A stretch of DNA of 64,000 nucleotides from Poriferisulfidus sp965221375 (GCA_965221375.1 OZ244883.1:1302001-1366000); one strand, 5' to 3'; shown: positions 8,201 through 17,629, numbered from the stretch's first letter. Numbers and translations are program-made. Notes: a model not told the origin generated them from the letters alone.

Positions 8201-11200
8201 CCCTTCCGTAATCGTCAGACTCGTCGGCGCCAGTATCAGCCCCGCACCTGCCGCATCGTCGTCGGTCACCGTCACCGGCAGGGTGCTGTTCGCAAGATCG
8301 TCATAGCCGCCGCCCGAAGGATCGGCGGTCAGCATGGCGCTGTCGTTCGCCGCATCGTCGTCCTCGGCCGCATTCGTTGTCACCGTCTGCGCCGTCGACC
8401 AGTTCGAGGTCGTGAAGGTCAGACTGGCGGGGTTGACGGTCACCTCGTCATGATCCGACGAGACCGCCACCGTCACCGTCCCCGTCGGCACCGCCGCCAG
8501 CACCACCGTGAAGGTCCCCGACTCGCCCTCCGCAATTGTCAGACTCTCCGGCGCCAGTGTCAGTCCCGCACCCGCTGCATCGTCGTCGGTCACCGTCACC
8601 GGCAGGGTGCCGTCCGCCAGGTCACCATAGCCGCCACCCGAGGGATCGGCGGTCAGTATGGCGCTGTCGTTCACCGCATCATCGTCCTCGGCCGCACTGA
8701 CCGTCCCGGTCTGCGCCACATCCCAGTTCGAGGTCGTAAAGGTCAGGCTTGTGGGGTTGACGGTCACCTCGCCATGATTCGACGAGATCGCCACCGTCAC
8801 CGTCCCGGTCGGCACCGCCGCCAGCACCACCGTGAAAGTCCCCGACTCGCCTTCCGCAATCGTCAGACTCTCCGGCGCCAGCGTCAGCCCCGCGCCCGCC
8901 GCATCGTCGTCGGTCACCGTCACCGGCAGGGTGCCGTCCGCAAGATCGTCATAACCGCCGCCCGAGGGGTCCGCGGTCAGCATGGCGCTCTCGTTCAGCG
9001 CGTCGTCGTCCTCGACCGCACTCACCACCCCAGTCTGCGCCACGCTCCAGTTCGAGGTCGTGAAGGTCAGGCTGGTCGGATTGACGATTACTTCGCCATG
9101 ATCCGATGAGACCGCCACCGTCACCGTCCCGGTCGGCACCGCCGCCAGCACCACCGTGAAGGTCCCCGAGTCGCCCTCCGCGATTGTCAGACTCGCCGGC
9201 GCCAGTGTCAGTCCCGCGCCTGCCGCATCGTCGTCGGTCACCATCACCGGCAAGGTGCCGTCCGCAAGATCGTCATAGCCGCCACCCGAGGGATCGGCGG
9301 TCAGCATGGCGCTGTCGTTCACCGCATCGTCGTCCTCGGCCGCATTCGTTGTCACCGTCTGCGCCGTCGACCAGTTCGAGGTCGTGAAGGTCAGACTGGT
9401 GGAGCTTACCGTCACCTCGTCATGGTCGGAAGAGATCGCCACCGTCACCGTCCCGGTCGGAACCGCCGCCAGCACCACCGTGAAGGTCCCCGACTCTCCC
9501 TCCGCAATCGTCAGACTCTCCGGCGCCAGTGTCAGTCCCGCACCCGCCGCATCGTCGTCGGTCACCGTCACCGGCAGGGTGCCGTCCGCCAGATCGCCAT
9601 AGCCGCCACCCGAGGGATCGGCGGTCAGTGTGGCGCTGTCGTTCGCCGCATCGTCGTCCTCAGCCGCGCTGACCGTCCCAGTCTGCGCCACGCTCCAGTT
9701 CGAGGTCGTAAAGGTCAGGCTGGCGGGGCTGACGGTTACTTCGCCATGATTCGACGAGATCGCCACCGTCACCGTCCCGGTCGGCACCGCCGCCAGCACC
9801 ACCGTGAAGGTCCCCGACTCCCCTTCCGCGATCGTCAGACTCTCCGGCACCAGCGTCAGCCCTGCGCCCGCCGCATCGTCGTCGGTCACCGTCACCGGCA
9901 GAGTGCTGTCCGCAAGGTCGCCGTAGCCGCCGCCCGAGGGATCGGCGGTCAGTGTGGCGCTCTCGTTCGCCGCATCATCGTCCTCGGCCGCACTGACCGT
10001 CCCGGTCTGCGCCACGTTCCAGTTCGAGGTCGTAAAGGTCAGGCTGGTGGGGCTGACGGTTACTTCGCCATGATTCGACGAGACCGCCACCGTCACCGTC
10101 CCGGTCGGCACCGCCGCCAGCACCACCGTGAAGGTCCCCGACTCGCCCTCCGCGATTGTCAGACTCTCCGGCGCCAGCGTCAGTCCTGCGCCCGCCGCAT
10201 CGTCGTCGGTCACCGTCACCGGCAAGGTGCCGTCCGCAACGTCACCATAGCCGCCGCCCGAGGGATCGGCAGTCAGCGTGGCACTGTCGTTCGTCGCATC
10301 GGCGTCCTCGGCCGCGCTCACCGTCCCGGTCTGCGCCACATTCCAGTTCGAGGTCGTAAAGGTCAGGCTGGCCGGGTTGACGGTCACCTCGTCATGGTCG
10401 GAAGACACCGCCACCGTCACCGTTCCCAGCGGCACCGCCGCCAGCACCACCGTGAAGGTCCCCGACTCACCCTCCGCGATTGTCAGGCTCTCCGGCGCCA
10501 GTGTCAGTCCCGCGCCCGCCGCATCGTCGTCGGTCACCGTCACCGGCAGGGTGCCGTCCGCCAGGTCGCCATAGCCGCCACCCGAAGGATCGGCGGTCAG
10601 TGTGGCGCTGTCGTTCGTCGCATCGGCGTCCTCAGCCGCGCTCACCGTCCCGGTCTGCGCCACATTCCAATTCGAGGTCGTAAAGGTCAGGCTGGCGGGG
10701 TTGACGGTCACCTCGTCATGGTCGGAAGACACCGCCACCGTCACCGTTCCCAGCGGCACCGCCGCCAGCACCACCGTGAAGGTCCCCGACTCGCCCTCCG
10801 CGATTGTCAGACTCTCCGGCGCCAGCGTCAGTCCCGCGCCCGCCGCATCGTCGTCGGTCACCGTCACCGGCAGGAAGCTGTCCACCAGATCGCCATAGCC
10901 GCCGCCCGAGGGATCGGCAGTCAGTGTGGCGCTGTCGTTCGCCGCATCATCGTCCTCGGCCGCACTGACCGTCCCGGTCTGCGCCACATTCCAGTTCGAG
11001 GTCGTAAAGGTCAGGCTACCCGGGCTCGCGGTTACCTCGTCATGATCCGACAAGACCGCCACCGTCACCGTCCCGGTCGGAACCGCCGCCAGCACCACCG
11101 TGAAGGTCCCCGACTCGCCCTCCGCAATCGTCAGACTCTCCGGCGCCAGCACCAGTCCCGCGCCCGCCGCATCGTCGTCGGTCACCGTCACCGGCAGGGT

Positions 11201-14200
11201 GCCGTCCGCCAAGTCGCCATAGCCGCCGCCCGAGGGATCCGCGGTCAGCTCAGCGCTCTCGTTCATCGCGTCGTCGTCCTCGGCCGCACTCACCACCCCA
11301 GTCTGCGCCACATCCCAGTTGGCGGTCGTGAAGGTCAGGCTGGTCGGATTGACGATTACTTCGCCATGATCCGATGAGACCGCCACCGTCACCGTCCCCA
11401 GCGGCACCGCCGCCAGCACCACCGTGAAGGTCCCCGAGTCGCCCTCCGCGATCGTCAAACTCGCCGGCGCCAGTGTCAGCCCTGCGCCCGCCGCATCGTC
11501 GTCGGTCACCGTCACCGGCAGGGTGCCGTCCGCCAAGTCGCCATAGCCGCCGCCCGAGGGATCGGCGGTCAGCGTGGCGCTGTCGTTCACCGCATCGTCG
11601 TCCTCGGCCGCATTCGTTGTCACCGTCTGCGCCGTCGACCAGTTCGAGGTCGTGAAGGTCAGACTGGCGGGGCTTACCGTCACCTCGTCATGGTTCGACG
11701 AAATCGCCACCGTCACCGTTCCTGTCGGCACCGCGGCCAGTGCCACCGTGAAGGTCCCCGACTCGCCCTCCGCAATTGTCAGACTCTCCGGCGCTATTGT
11801 CAGTCCCGCACCCGCTGCATCGTCGTCGGTCACCGTCACCGGCAGGGTGCCGTCCGCAAGATCGCCATAGCCGCCACCCGAGGGATCGGCGGTCAGTATG
11901 GCGCTGTCGTTCGCCGCATCATTGTCCTCGGCCGCGCTGACCGTCCCGGTCTGTGCCACATTCCAGTTCGAGGTCGTGAAGGTCAGACTGGCGGGGTTGA
12001 CGGTTACCTCGCCATGATTCGACGAGACCGCCACCGTCACCGTCCCGGTCGGCACCGCCGCCAGTACCACCGTGAAGGTCTCCGACTCGCCCTCCGCAAT
12101 CGTCAGACTCTCCGGCGTCAGCGTCAGCCCTGCACCCGCTGCATCGTCGTCGGTCACCGTCACCGGCAGGAAGCTGTCCACAAGATCGCCATAGCCGCCG
12201 CCCGAGGGGTCCGCGGTCAGTTCGGCACTCTCGTTTGTCGCGTCGTCGTCCTCAGCCGCGCTGACCGTCCCGGTCTGTGCCACACTCCAGTTCGAAGTCG
12301 TAAAGGTCAGACTGGCGGAGCTTACCGTCACCTCGTCATGGTCCGAAGAGATCGCCACCGTCACCGTCCCCGTCGGAGCCGCCGCCAGCACCACCGTGAA
12401 GGTTCCCGACTCACCCTCCGCGATTGTCAGACTCTCCGGCGCCAGCGTCAGTCCCGCGCCTGCCGCATCGTCGTCGGTCACTGTCACCGGCAGAGTGCCG
12501 TCCGCGAGGTCGCCATAGCCGCCGCCCGAAGGGTCGGCGGTCAACGTGGCGCTGTCGTTCACCGCATCGTTGTCCTCGGCCGCGCTGACCGTTCCGGTCT
12601 GCGCCGCAGCCCAGTTGGAGGTTGTGAAAGTCAGGCTGCTGGGGTCGACGCTCACCTCGTCATGGTTCGAGGAAATCACCACCGTCACCGTCCCGGTCGG
12701 CGCCGCCGTCAGCGCCACCGTGAAGGTCCCCGACTCACCTTCCGCAATCGTCAGGCTCTCCGGCGCCAACGTCAATCCCGCGCCTGCGACATCGTCGTCG
12801 GTCACCGTCACCGGCAGAGTGCCGTCGGCAAGGTCGCCATAACCGCCGCCCGAGGGGTCAGCACTCAGCGTCGCGTTGTCGTTCGCCGCATCGTCATCCT
12901 CAGCTGCACTGACCGTCCCGGTCTGCGCCACACTCCAGTTCGAAGTCGTAAAAGTCAGACTGGCGGGGTTGACGGTTACCTCGTCATGGTTCGACGAGAC
13001 CGCCACCGTCACCGTCCCGGTCGGAACCGCCGCCAGCGTCACCGTGAAGGTCCCCGACTCGCCCTCCGCGATTGTCAGACTCTCCGGCGCCATCAGCAGC
13101 CCTGCGCCCGTCGCATCATCGTCGGTCACCGTCACCGGCAGGGTGCCGTCCACAAGATCGCCATAGCCGCCGCCCGAGGGGTCGGCACTCAGCGTGGCGC
13201 TGTCGTTCGCCGCATCGTCATCCTCGGCCGCGCTGGCCGTCCCGGTCTGCGCCACATTCCAGTTCGAAGTTGTGAAGGTCAGGCTCGCGGGATTGACCGC
13301 CACCTCGTCATGGTTCGAAGAGACCGCCACCGTCACCGTCCCCGTCGGCAGTGCCGCCAGCGTCACCGTGAAGGTCCCCGACTCCCCCTCCGCAATCGTC
13401 AGACTCGCCGGCGCCATCAGCAGTCCCGCGCCCGACACATCGTCGTCGGTCACCGTCACCGGCAGGGTGCCGTCCGCAAGATCGCCATAGCCGCCGCCCG
13501 AAGGATCGGCGGTCAGCGTCGCACTGTCGTTCGCCGCATCGTCATCCTCAGCCGCGCTGACCGTTCCGGTCTGCGCCACATTCCAGTCGGAGGTCGTGAA
13601 GGTCAGACTGGCAGGGTTGACGCCCACCTCGTCATGGTTCGACGAGACCGCCACCGTCACCGTCCCCGTCGGAGCCACCGCCAGCGCCACCGTGAAGGTC
13701 TCCGACTCACCCTCCGCAATCGTCAGACTCGCCGGCGCCATCATCAGCGCCGCGCCCGACACATCGTCATCGGTCACCGTCACCGGCAGGGTGCCGTCGG
13801 CAAGGTCGTCATAGCCGCCGCTCGAGGGGTCGGCGGTCAACTCGGCATTGTCGTTCGTCGCATCATCGTCCTCGGCCGTGCTGACCGTCCCGGTCTGTGC
13901 CACATTCCAGTCGGAGGTCGTGAAAGTCAGGCTGGCCGGGTCGACAGTCACCTCGCCATGGTTCGAAGACACCGCCACCGTCACCGTCCCGGTCGGAGCC
14001 ACCGCCAGTACCGCCGTAAAGGGCTCCGACTCACCCTCCGCGATTGTCAGACTCTCCGGCGTTATCGTCAGCCCCGCACCCGACACATCGTCGTCGGTCA
14101 CCGTCACCGGCATGGTGCTGTCCGCAAGATCGCCATAGCCGCCGCCCGAGGGGTCGGCACTCAGCGTAGCGCTGTCGTTCGCCGCATCGTCATCCTCGGC

Positions 14201-17200
14201 CGCGCTGACCGTCCCGGTCTGCGCCACATACCAGTTCGAGGTTGTGAAAGTCAGGCTGGCAGGATCGACAACCACCTCGTCATGGTTCGAAGAGACCGCC
14301 ACCGTCACCGTTCCCGTCGGCACCACCGCCAGCACCGCCGTGAAGGTCCCCGACTCACCCTCCGCAATCGTCAGACTCTCCGGCGCCATCGTCAGCGCCG
14401 CGCCCGACACATCGTCGTCGGCCACCGTCACCGTCACTGTCGCGCTTACATCCGCATAACCACCGCCTTGGGCCCCCAACGTCACCGTCACCGTCTCATC
14501 CGTCGCATCATCGTCCTCCGCCCCATTCGCCGTCACCGTCTGCACCGTCGACCAGTTCGTGGTTGTATAGGTCAACGTTGCCGGACTCACCGTCGCTGCT
14601 CCGGTATCCTGACTCGTCAGCGACACCGTCACCGTCCCGGTCGGAACCGCCGCCAGCGCCACCGTGAAAGTCCCCGACGAGCCTTCCAAGATCGTCAGGT
14701 TCTCCGGCTCCGCAACTATCGCCGCATAGCGCCCTTGGGCACCCTCGCCATCATTGGCGACATTGCCGTTGCCGGCGGCGTCCGAGGCAATCCCGGCCGC
14801 GACGGCGAGACGATAGTCTGCACTCGGCGTCACCCGCACCGTCCATACCCGTCCGGCTTGCGTGGCCGTAAAGGACGACAGGCTGGCCCCGGTGGGGGCG
14901 ATATCACCGACCTCGAAACCGCTCACCGTCTCGCTGAATCGCAACGTCGCCGTAAAGGGCGCGCTCGCCGTCGCCGGGACTCCCTCAATGGCAACCGTCG
15001 GCGCGGTGTTGTCCAGCAGATAGTCGTTATCGTTCGTTCCGGTGGGCGTCTTGTTTGATAGGACATTGCCTATCGCATCGCTGATATTCTGATCGGAGTC
15101 GAAGCCGAGAGTAACGACGCCATCGAAATTCGCCATATTCCCGTCGGCGGCGGTCACATCCCATCGCGTTTGCGACGATCCCGACGCATGCGCCACCGTC
15201 AACGTACCAGTGGCGCCCGACAAGGTGAAGTCTCCCGCATTCACATCCCGAACCGGCTCGCTGAACGACACTCTCCATGTCACCGCATCGCTGTTCGTCA
15301 CGCGAGCGGTCGAGCGACTCTCAACGCTTGTCGGGTCCTGCCGCGTGATTGAAATTACCGTGGGCGGCGTATTATCCAGCAGATAATCGTCGTTGGTTCC
15401 GATCACCGCGGTATTGGTCAATGCATGACCCGCCGGATCGGCGATATTCTGGCCCGATTTGAAACCGAGCCAGACCTCCCCATTGAAGTTTCGAAGATTG
15501 CCGTCTTTGGCAGTCACGTCATATCGCACCCCCGACGTCCCCTCGACCTCCTTCACCGTGAACGAGCCGGTGGCGCCGCCCAACAAGGTGAAGTCTCCGG
15601 CATTGACATTGCGAACCGACTCGGTGAACGTCACTCTCCATGTCAGGGTGTCACTGTTCGTCAGGCGCGGCGTCCGCCACAGGGAACTCTGTCGCACGAT
15701 CTTGTTCACCCTGGGCGCCGTCCAGTCGAAAATTACCGTTTTCGAAAAGGCGACGCTTTCGTTATCAAGGCGGTCTCCCGCAGCGTTTCTCGGCACCGAG
15801 ATTGTCACGTTTCCTTCCGCGGCCGCCGTCAACCGCATGCCGAATTTACGATTTGCATCCTCGTCATCATTGAAGAAGGCGATGCTCCCTCCCGACACTT
15901 GAACATCGCTCGCCACGAAATTGGTCACGTCCTCATTCCAGTCCATTCGGACATAGGGATTGCGAACAGTCATGTACTCGCCGACATCCCGATAGGTTTC
16001 GTCTTCAGCATCCCAATATCGGAATGTTATATATGGATGAATATTGTCTACATCGTACCACTGGGTGTAATAAAAATTCCTGTCGTCTCTGTCAGTCCAA
16101 TAAAAAGCACCGCTAGTTCGATTCCCAGCCTTGTCCGGAACCCTAAAGCTGGATGGTCTGCGTTCATTCAAAAAGATTGATGCGTAAGAATCCAAATTAT
16201 TCAGATTGTTGAAATTTACCAGATATTCTCTCTCACTATTCTGATGTTTCGTGACTGATGAGGCAGACGAGCGAATAAAGGTTCCTGATCCCGTCATGTT
16301 GGTATTCAGCAAGCCAAAATGCTTGTTTTGAGGCACAACATCTTCGTCGAACCTGACCAAAAACGTTAAACTGTGCCCGGTTGTTGTTTGCCACGTGGGG
16401 TCCTGTCTTCTCATATAACGATATAGCGGAGCTCTATTGTCTATTCCGTAAGCTCTCTCGTCACCATGTTGGGGGGACCTAGTCACCAAAACGTGGCCAT
16501 CTGTGTCCTCCAGATTATGGTCTCTGTCTAAATATATTTTTAATTCACCATTCATGTCTGCAAGATTTCCTCCAGACACTTCGAGTAAATAATTTATGTT
16601 ATCGCTGGTGGTCACTGAAGTAATATCGGCGCTTGAATTCTGGATATAAAAGTCCGAAGCATCAACATTTCTCATCGGCTCAGTGAACTCGTATCCAAAA
16701 GTCAGTGTGTTTGCATTGGTGTGATACTGAGTCGGGTCATGCCGGAAAATTCTTCGGACATAAGGCCTATTTCGAATTGTGTACACCGGCTCATGAACCA
16801 CAGTACCATGGCGTCTGTTATTTGGCAGACGCTCGCCGTTTGAATTCCTAATGTCATGATTGCTCCTGATGCTCATCGTGACATGGGCGGCAATGCTGCC
16901 TATGTTTGTGAGGGTCACATGGAAAACCGACCCCCGCCCGTTGGAGGGGCTGATACTGAGGTTGCACCCGCTGCAGTTATCCAACTGGAAGTCGTTATTC
17001 ACATCGTCGACCCACTGGTTGAACTGCAGACGCCACGTCACACTGTCCACGTTGTAGACAGGATCGTCCGTGTTCGGGCTGGAGCGCTCCCATCGCTCAA
17101 TCTCCGGCGGCGCCGCCTGCGCCTGGATGAACGGTGTCGTCAACAGCAGGAACAGCGCCGCGAGGCCATACGGCAATCCCAAACGAGCCGCCCGACGAGG

Positions 17201-17263
17201 CTTCTCTTTCCCAAAAGCGCGAACCGGATGGTCCGACGCCGGTGTGGTGATTAAAACCTTCAT
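5258..17263 (-). CDS. Giant autotransporter with 25 Calx-beta-like passenger repeats
   Basis: An uninterrupted 4001-codon frame. Residues 1-50 are an extended signal peptide (basic n-region, hydrophobic LAALFLLLTTPFI, cleavage near AQA-AP). Residues about 50-850 hold several Ig-like modules with recurring DPT..NSD..TWRVSF and NAGDFTL motifs. Residues about 851-3550 are one divergent plus 24 near-identical 108-aa repeats (core LTIAEGESGTFTV, VTVTDDD). An amphipathic helix (VVEEVLANASLGLLRSARDV) leads into a C-terminal beta-barrel of about 430 aa resembling type Va autotransporter domains (WGRGSYID and GRYDGGDGAEGVGLELRGG). Expected role: surface adhesin or biofilm protein. The final residues (VDLRN) lack the usual terminal Phe/Trp. 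ATG at 17263 follows AGGGGGT. A paralogue lies directly upstream. Confidence 0.88.
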   Translation of the reverse strand: MKVLITTPASDHPVRAFGKEKPRRAARLGLPYGLAALFLLLTTPFIQAQAAPPEIERWERSSPNTDDPVYNVDSVTWRLQFNQWVDDVNNDFQLDNCSGCNLSISPSNGRGSVFHVTLTNIGSIAAHVTMSIRSNHDIRNSNGERLPNNRRHGTVVHEPVYTIRNRPYVRRIFRHDPTQYHTNANTLTFGYEFTEPMRNVDASDFYIQNSSADITSVTTSDNINYLLEVSGGNLADMNGELKIYLDRDHNLEDTDGHVLVTRSPQHGDERAYGIDNRAPLYRYMRRQDPTWQTTTGHSLTFLVRFDEDVVPQNKHFGLLNTNMTGSGTFIRSSASSVTKHQNSEREYLVNFNNLNNLDSYASIFLNERRPSSFRVPDKAGNRTSGAFYWTDRDDRNFYYTQWYDVDNIHPYITFRYWDAEDETYRDVGEYMTVRNPYVRMDWNEDVTNFVASDVQVSGGSIAFFNDDEDANRKFGMRLTAAAEGNVTISVPRNAAGDRLDNESVAFSKTVIFDWTAPRVNKIVRQSSLWRTPRLTNSDTLTWRVTFTESVRNVNAGDFTLLGGATGSFTVKEVEGTSGVRYDVTAKDGNLRNFNGEVWLGFKSGQNIADPAGHALTNTAVIGTNDDYLLDNTPPTVISITRQDPTSVESRSTARVTNSDAVTWRVSFSEPVRDVNAGDFTLSGATGTLTVAHASGSSQTRWDVTAADGNMANFDGVVTLGFDSDQNISDAIGNVLSNKTPTGTNDNDYLLDNTAPTVAIEGVPATASAPFTATLRFSETVSGFEVGDIAPTGASLSSFTATQAGRVWTVRVTPSADYRLAVAAGIASDAAGNGNVANDGEGAQGRYAAIVAEPENLTILEGSSGTFTVALAAVPTGTVTVSLTSQDTGAATVSPATLTYTTTNWSTVQTVTANGAEDDDATDETVTVTLGAQGGGYADVSATVTVTVADDDVSGAALTMAPESLTIAEGESGTFTAVLAVVPTGTVTVAVSSNHDEVVVDPASLTFTTSNWYVAQTGTVSAAEDDDAANDSATLSADPSGGGYGDLADSTMPVTVTDDDVSGAGLTITPESLTIAEGESEPFTAVLAVAPTGTVTVAVSSNHGEVTVDPASLTFTTSDWNVAQTGTVSTAEDDDATNDNAELTADPSSGGYDDLADGTLPVTVTDDDVSGAALMMAPASLTIAEGESETFTVALAVAPTGTVTVAVSSNHDEVGVNPASLTFTTSDWNVAQTGTVSAAEDDDAANDSATLTADPSGGGYGDLADGTLPVTVTDDDVSGAGLLMAPASLTIAEGESGTFTVTLAALPTGTVTVAVSSNHDEVAVNPASLTFTTSNWNVAQTGTASAAEDDDAANDSATLSADPSGGGYGDLVDGTLPVTVTDDDATGAGLLMAPESLTIAEGESGTFTVTLAAVPTGTVTVAVSSNHDEVTVNPASLTFTTSNWSVAQTGTVSAAEDDDAANDNATLSADPSGGGYGDLADGTLPVTVTDDDVAGAGLTLAPESLTIAEGESGTFTVALTAAPTGTVTVVISSNHDEVSVDPSSLTFTTSNWAAAQTGTVSAAEDNDAVNDSATLTADPSGGGYGDLADGTLPVTVTDDDAAGAGLTLAPESLTIAEGESGTFTVVLAAAPTGTVTVAISSDHDEVTVSSASLTFTTSNWSVAQTGTVSAAEDDDATNESAELTADPSGGGYGDLVDSFLPVTVTDDDAAGAGLTLTPESLTIAEGESETFTVVLAAVPTGTVTVAVSSNHGEVTVNPASLTFTTSNWNVAQTGTVSAAEDNDAANDSAILTADPSGGGYGDLADGTLPVTVTDDDAAGAGLTIAPESLTIAEGESGTFTVALAAVPTGTVTVAISSNHDEVTVSPASLTFTTSNWSTAQTVTTNAAEDDDAVNDSATLTADPSGGGYGDLADGTLPVTVTDDDAAGAGLTLAPASLTIAEGDSGTFTVVLAAVPLGTVTVAVSSDHGEVIVNPTSLTFTTANWDVAQTGVVSAAEDDDAMNESAELTADPSGGGYGDLADGTLPVTVTDDDAAGAGLVLAPESLTIAEGESGTFTVVLAAVPTGTVTVAVLSDHDEVTASPGSLTFTTSNWNVAQTGTVSAAEDDDAANDSATLTADPSGGGYGDLVDSFLPVTVTDDDAAGAGLTLAPESLTIAEGESGTFTVVLAAVPLGTVTVAVSSDHDEVTVNPASLTFTTSNWNVAQTGTVSAAEDADATNDSATLTADPSGGGYGDLADGTLPVTVTDDDAAGAGLTLAPESLTIAEGESGTFTVVLAAVPLGTVTVAVSSDHDEVTVNPASLTFTTSNWNVAQTGTVSAAEDADATNDSATLTADPSGGGYGDVADGTLPVTVTDDDAAGAGLTLAPESLTIAEGESGTFTVVLAAVPTGTVTVAVSSNHGEVTVSPTSLTFTTSNWNVAQTGTVSAAEDDDAANESATLTADPSGGGYGDLADSTLPVTVTDDDAAGAGLTLVPESLTIAEGESGTFTVVLAAVPTGTVTVAISSNHGEVTVSPASLTFTTSNWSVAQTGTVSAAEDDDAANDSATLTADPSGGGYGDLADGTLPVTVTDDDAAGAGLTLAPESLTIAEGESGTFTVVLAAVPTGTVTVAISSDHDEVTVSSTSLTFTTSNWSTAQTVTTNAAEDDDAVNDSAMLTADPSGGGYDDLADGTLPVMVTDDDAAGAGLTLAPASLTIAEGDSGTFTVVLAAVPTGTVTVAVSSDHGEVIVNPTSLTFTTSNWSVAQTGVVSAVEDDDALNESAMLTADPSGGGYDDLADGTLPVTVTDDDAAGAGLTLAPESLTIAEGESGTFTVVLAAVPTGTVTVAISSNHGEVTVNPTSLTFTTSNWDVAQTGTVSAAEDDDAVNDSAILTADPSGGGYGDLADGTLPVTVTDDDAAGAGLTLAPESLTIAEGESGTFTVVLAAVPTGTVTVAVSSDHDEVTVNPASLTFTTSNWSTAQTVTTNAAEDDDAANDSAMLTADPSGGGYDDLANSTLPVTVTDDDAAGAGLILAPTSLTITEGESGTFTAVLAAAPTGTVTVAVSSDHDEVSVNPASLTFTTSNWNVAQTGTVSAAEDEDAANDSATLTADPSGGGYDDLADGTLPVTVTDDDAAGAGLTIAPESLTIAEGESGTFTVVLAATPTGTVTVAVSSDHDEVAVSPVSLTFTTSNWNVAQTGTVSAAEDDDGTDESATLTADPSGGGYGDVADGTLPVTVTDDDAAGAGLTLAPESLTIAEGESGTFTVVLAAEPTGTVTVAVSSNHDEVTVDPASLTFTTSDWNVAQTGTVSAAEDDDTTNDSATLTADPSGGGYDDLADGTLPVTVTDDDASGAGLTLVPESLTIAEGESGTFTVVLAAVPTGMVTVAISSDHDEVTVDPVSLTFTTSDWNVAQTGTVSAVEDDDTVKDSATLTADPSGGGYGDVADGTLPVTVTDDDVSGAELTVEPASLTIPEGESKTFTVALAVAPMGTVTVAVSSDHDEVTINPASLTFTTTNWNVAQTGTVSTIEDDDATNDSATLTADPSGGGYGDLEDGALPVTVTDDDGSGEELTWEKKVVEEVLANASLGLLRSARDVLRQRFEAEPKTGLEMDFSSALRALETDSESQGRSAGMSEALGDSHFTLALDGESAQGPDWTLWGRGSYIDVEGEGRSDSEHEIDLQTAWLGLDRRFGDDVMGGVALSYADMEADYSLNPTGEALRKGELEMKLTTVHPYARWETSPGCVVWAMLGVGRGDVELTSDITDDKTIESDVDYWMVTVGGRELLNPMSGMALALVGDVGYARLETDATVEESAISDLRLESWQARGGIEAQGNWGDGVTPFGAIYGRYDGGDGAEGVGLELRGGLSLVQPASRLQLDIEGHWVAAHSENDYEEWGVSLMAAVLPAADHRGWSWQVRSGLGQEASDSSVLWGEEKLESLVETNQSHELSLSASVSWGFGWAGRGVLTPFAEAAMTSGEWSEAKLGLRYILPETERLSLELSLGQRQEEEIGNYIGVEVDLRN
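6636..14420 (-). repeat. Array of 24 tandem 324-bp repeats in the passenger
   Basis: Each unit encodes 108 aa: LxxxPxSLTIAEGES, FTVVLA, P.GTVTVAVSS, SLTFTTSNW, VAQTGTVSAAEDDDA, TADPSGGGYGDL, LPVTVTDDD. I counted 24 closely similar copies, plus one divergent copy at about 14421-14720. Acidic DDD and EDDD clusters fit calcium binding as in Calx-beta domains. Near-identity at DNA level implies recent expansion or gene conversion and makes copy number liable to change and to misassembly. Confidence 0.9.
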
Positions 17264-17379
17264 GCGAGAACACCCCCTAAAAAGGCCGTCCCGCAGTGCG
17301 AGGATCGATGCGTTTGATGCCGCCGCCCGGCACCGGTATCCAGAGTATCCAAGAGTAATGCAGACGCGTTCACAAACAT
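17260..17379 (-). CDS. 39-codon leader frame, homologous to the N-terminus of the paralogue
   Basis: An ATG at 17379 opens a frame MFVNASALLLDTLDTGAG, then RRHQ and GGVLA, ending with TGA that overlaps the ATG of the giant autotransporter (ATGA). Its first 22 residues match the start of the second autotransporter (MFMNVSALLLDTLDTGAE then RRHQ), after which the frames diverge. It also contains the Shine-Dalgarno-like AGGGGG for the main gene. It could be a translated leader coupling initiation, or a relic left when the start was rebuilt. No ribosome binding site is evident for the leader itself. Confidence 0.45.
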   Translation of the reverse strand: MFVNASALLLDTLDTGAGRRHQTHRSSHCGTAFLGGVLA

Positions 17380-17457
17380 TCAGTGTTCTATAACAATTAT
17401 GTCCGCTTGCTCACACAATCGTTTTTACGTGAAAACAGCGCGCCGTATATTTTTGCG

Positions 17458-17468
17458 CCCCCCCCCCC
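17458..17468. repeat. Homopolymeric C11 tract (G11 on the coding strand)
   Basis: Eleven consecutive C residues lie about 80 bp upstream of the leader frame and 195 bp upstream of the giant autotransporter ATG. The equivalent place upstream of the paralogue has only CCCC. Runs of this length are slippage-prone; near promoters of surface proteins they commonly cause phase variation. Confidence 0.85.
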
Positions 17469-17609
17469 TGAATTTTGCTCCCTTTGTCGTTGAGACACTC
17501 ACCACAGCACCCGGCTACGCCACCTGAGGTTAGTACGGAAATCATCTTTTGCGAGAACAAGACAAAAGAGTAGCAGCGTTTGACAACTTTCGAAGTACAA
17601 ACTTGAGTT

Positions 17610-17629
17610 CATACCATACCATACTTTGC
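17610..17629 (-). promoter_or_regulatory. Triple GTATG element, copy 1
   Basis: On the minus strand the sequence reads GCAAAGTATGGTATGGTATG, three direct GTATG repeats, about 230 bp before the leader frame. The same 20 bp recurs at 25342-25361 upstream of the paralogue, while neighbouring bases differ. This fits a regulator binding site; which regulator is unknown. Confidence 0.5.

Noticed and set aside
6636..14420. CRISPR-like regular repeats
   Set aside because: The 324-bp period is coding in one frame, with no short repeat/spacer alternation and no cas genes.
9422..15058. Very long plus-strand open frames (651 and 1122 codons) opposite the autotransporter repeats
   Set aside because: They are antisense shadows kept open by the repeat codon pattern; they consist of Arg/His-rich repeats with no start signal and no family likeness.
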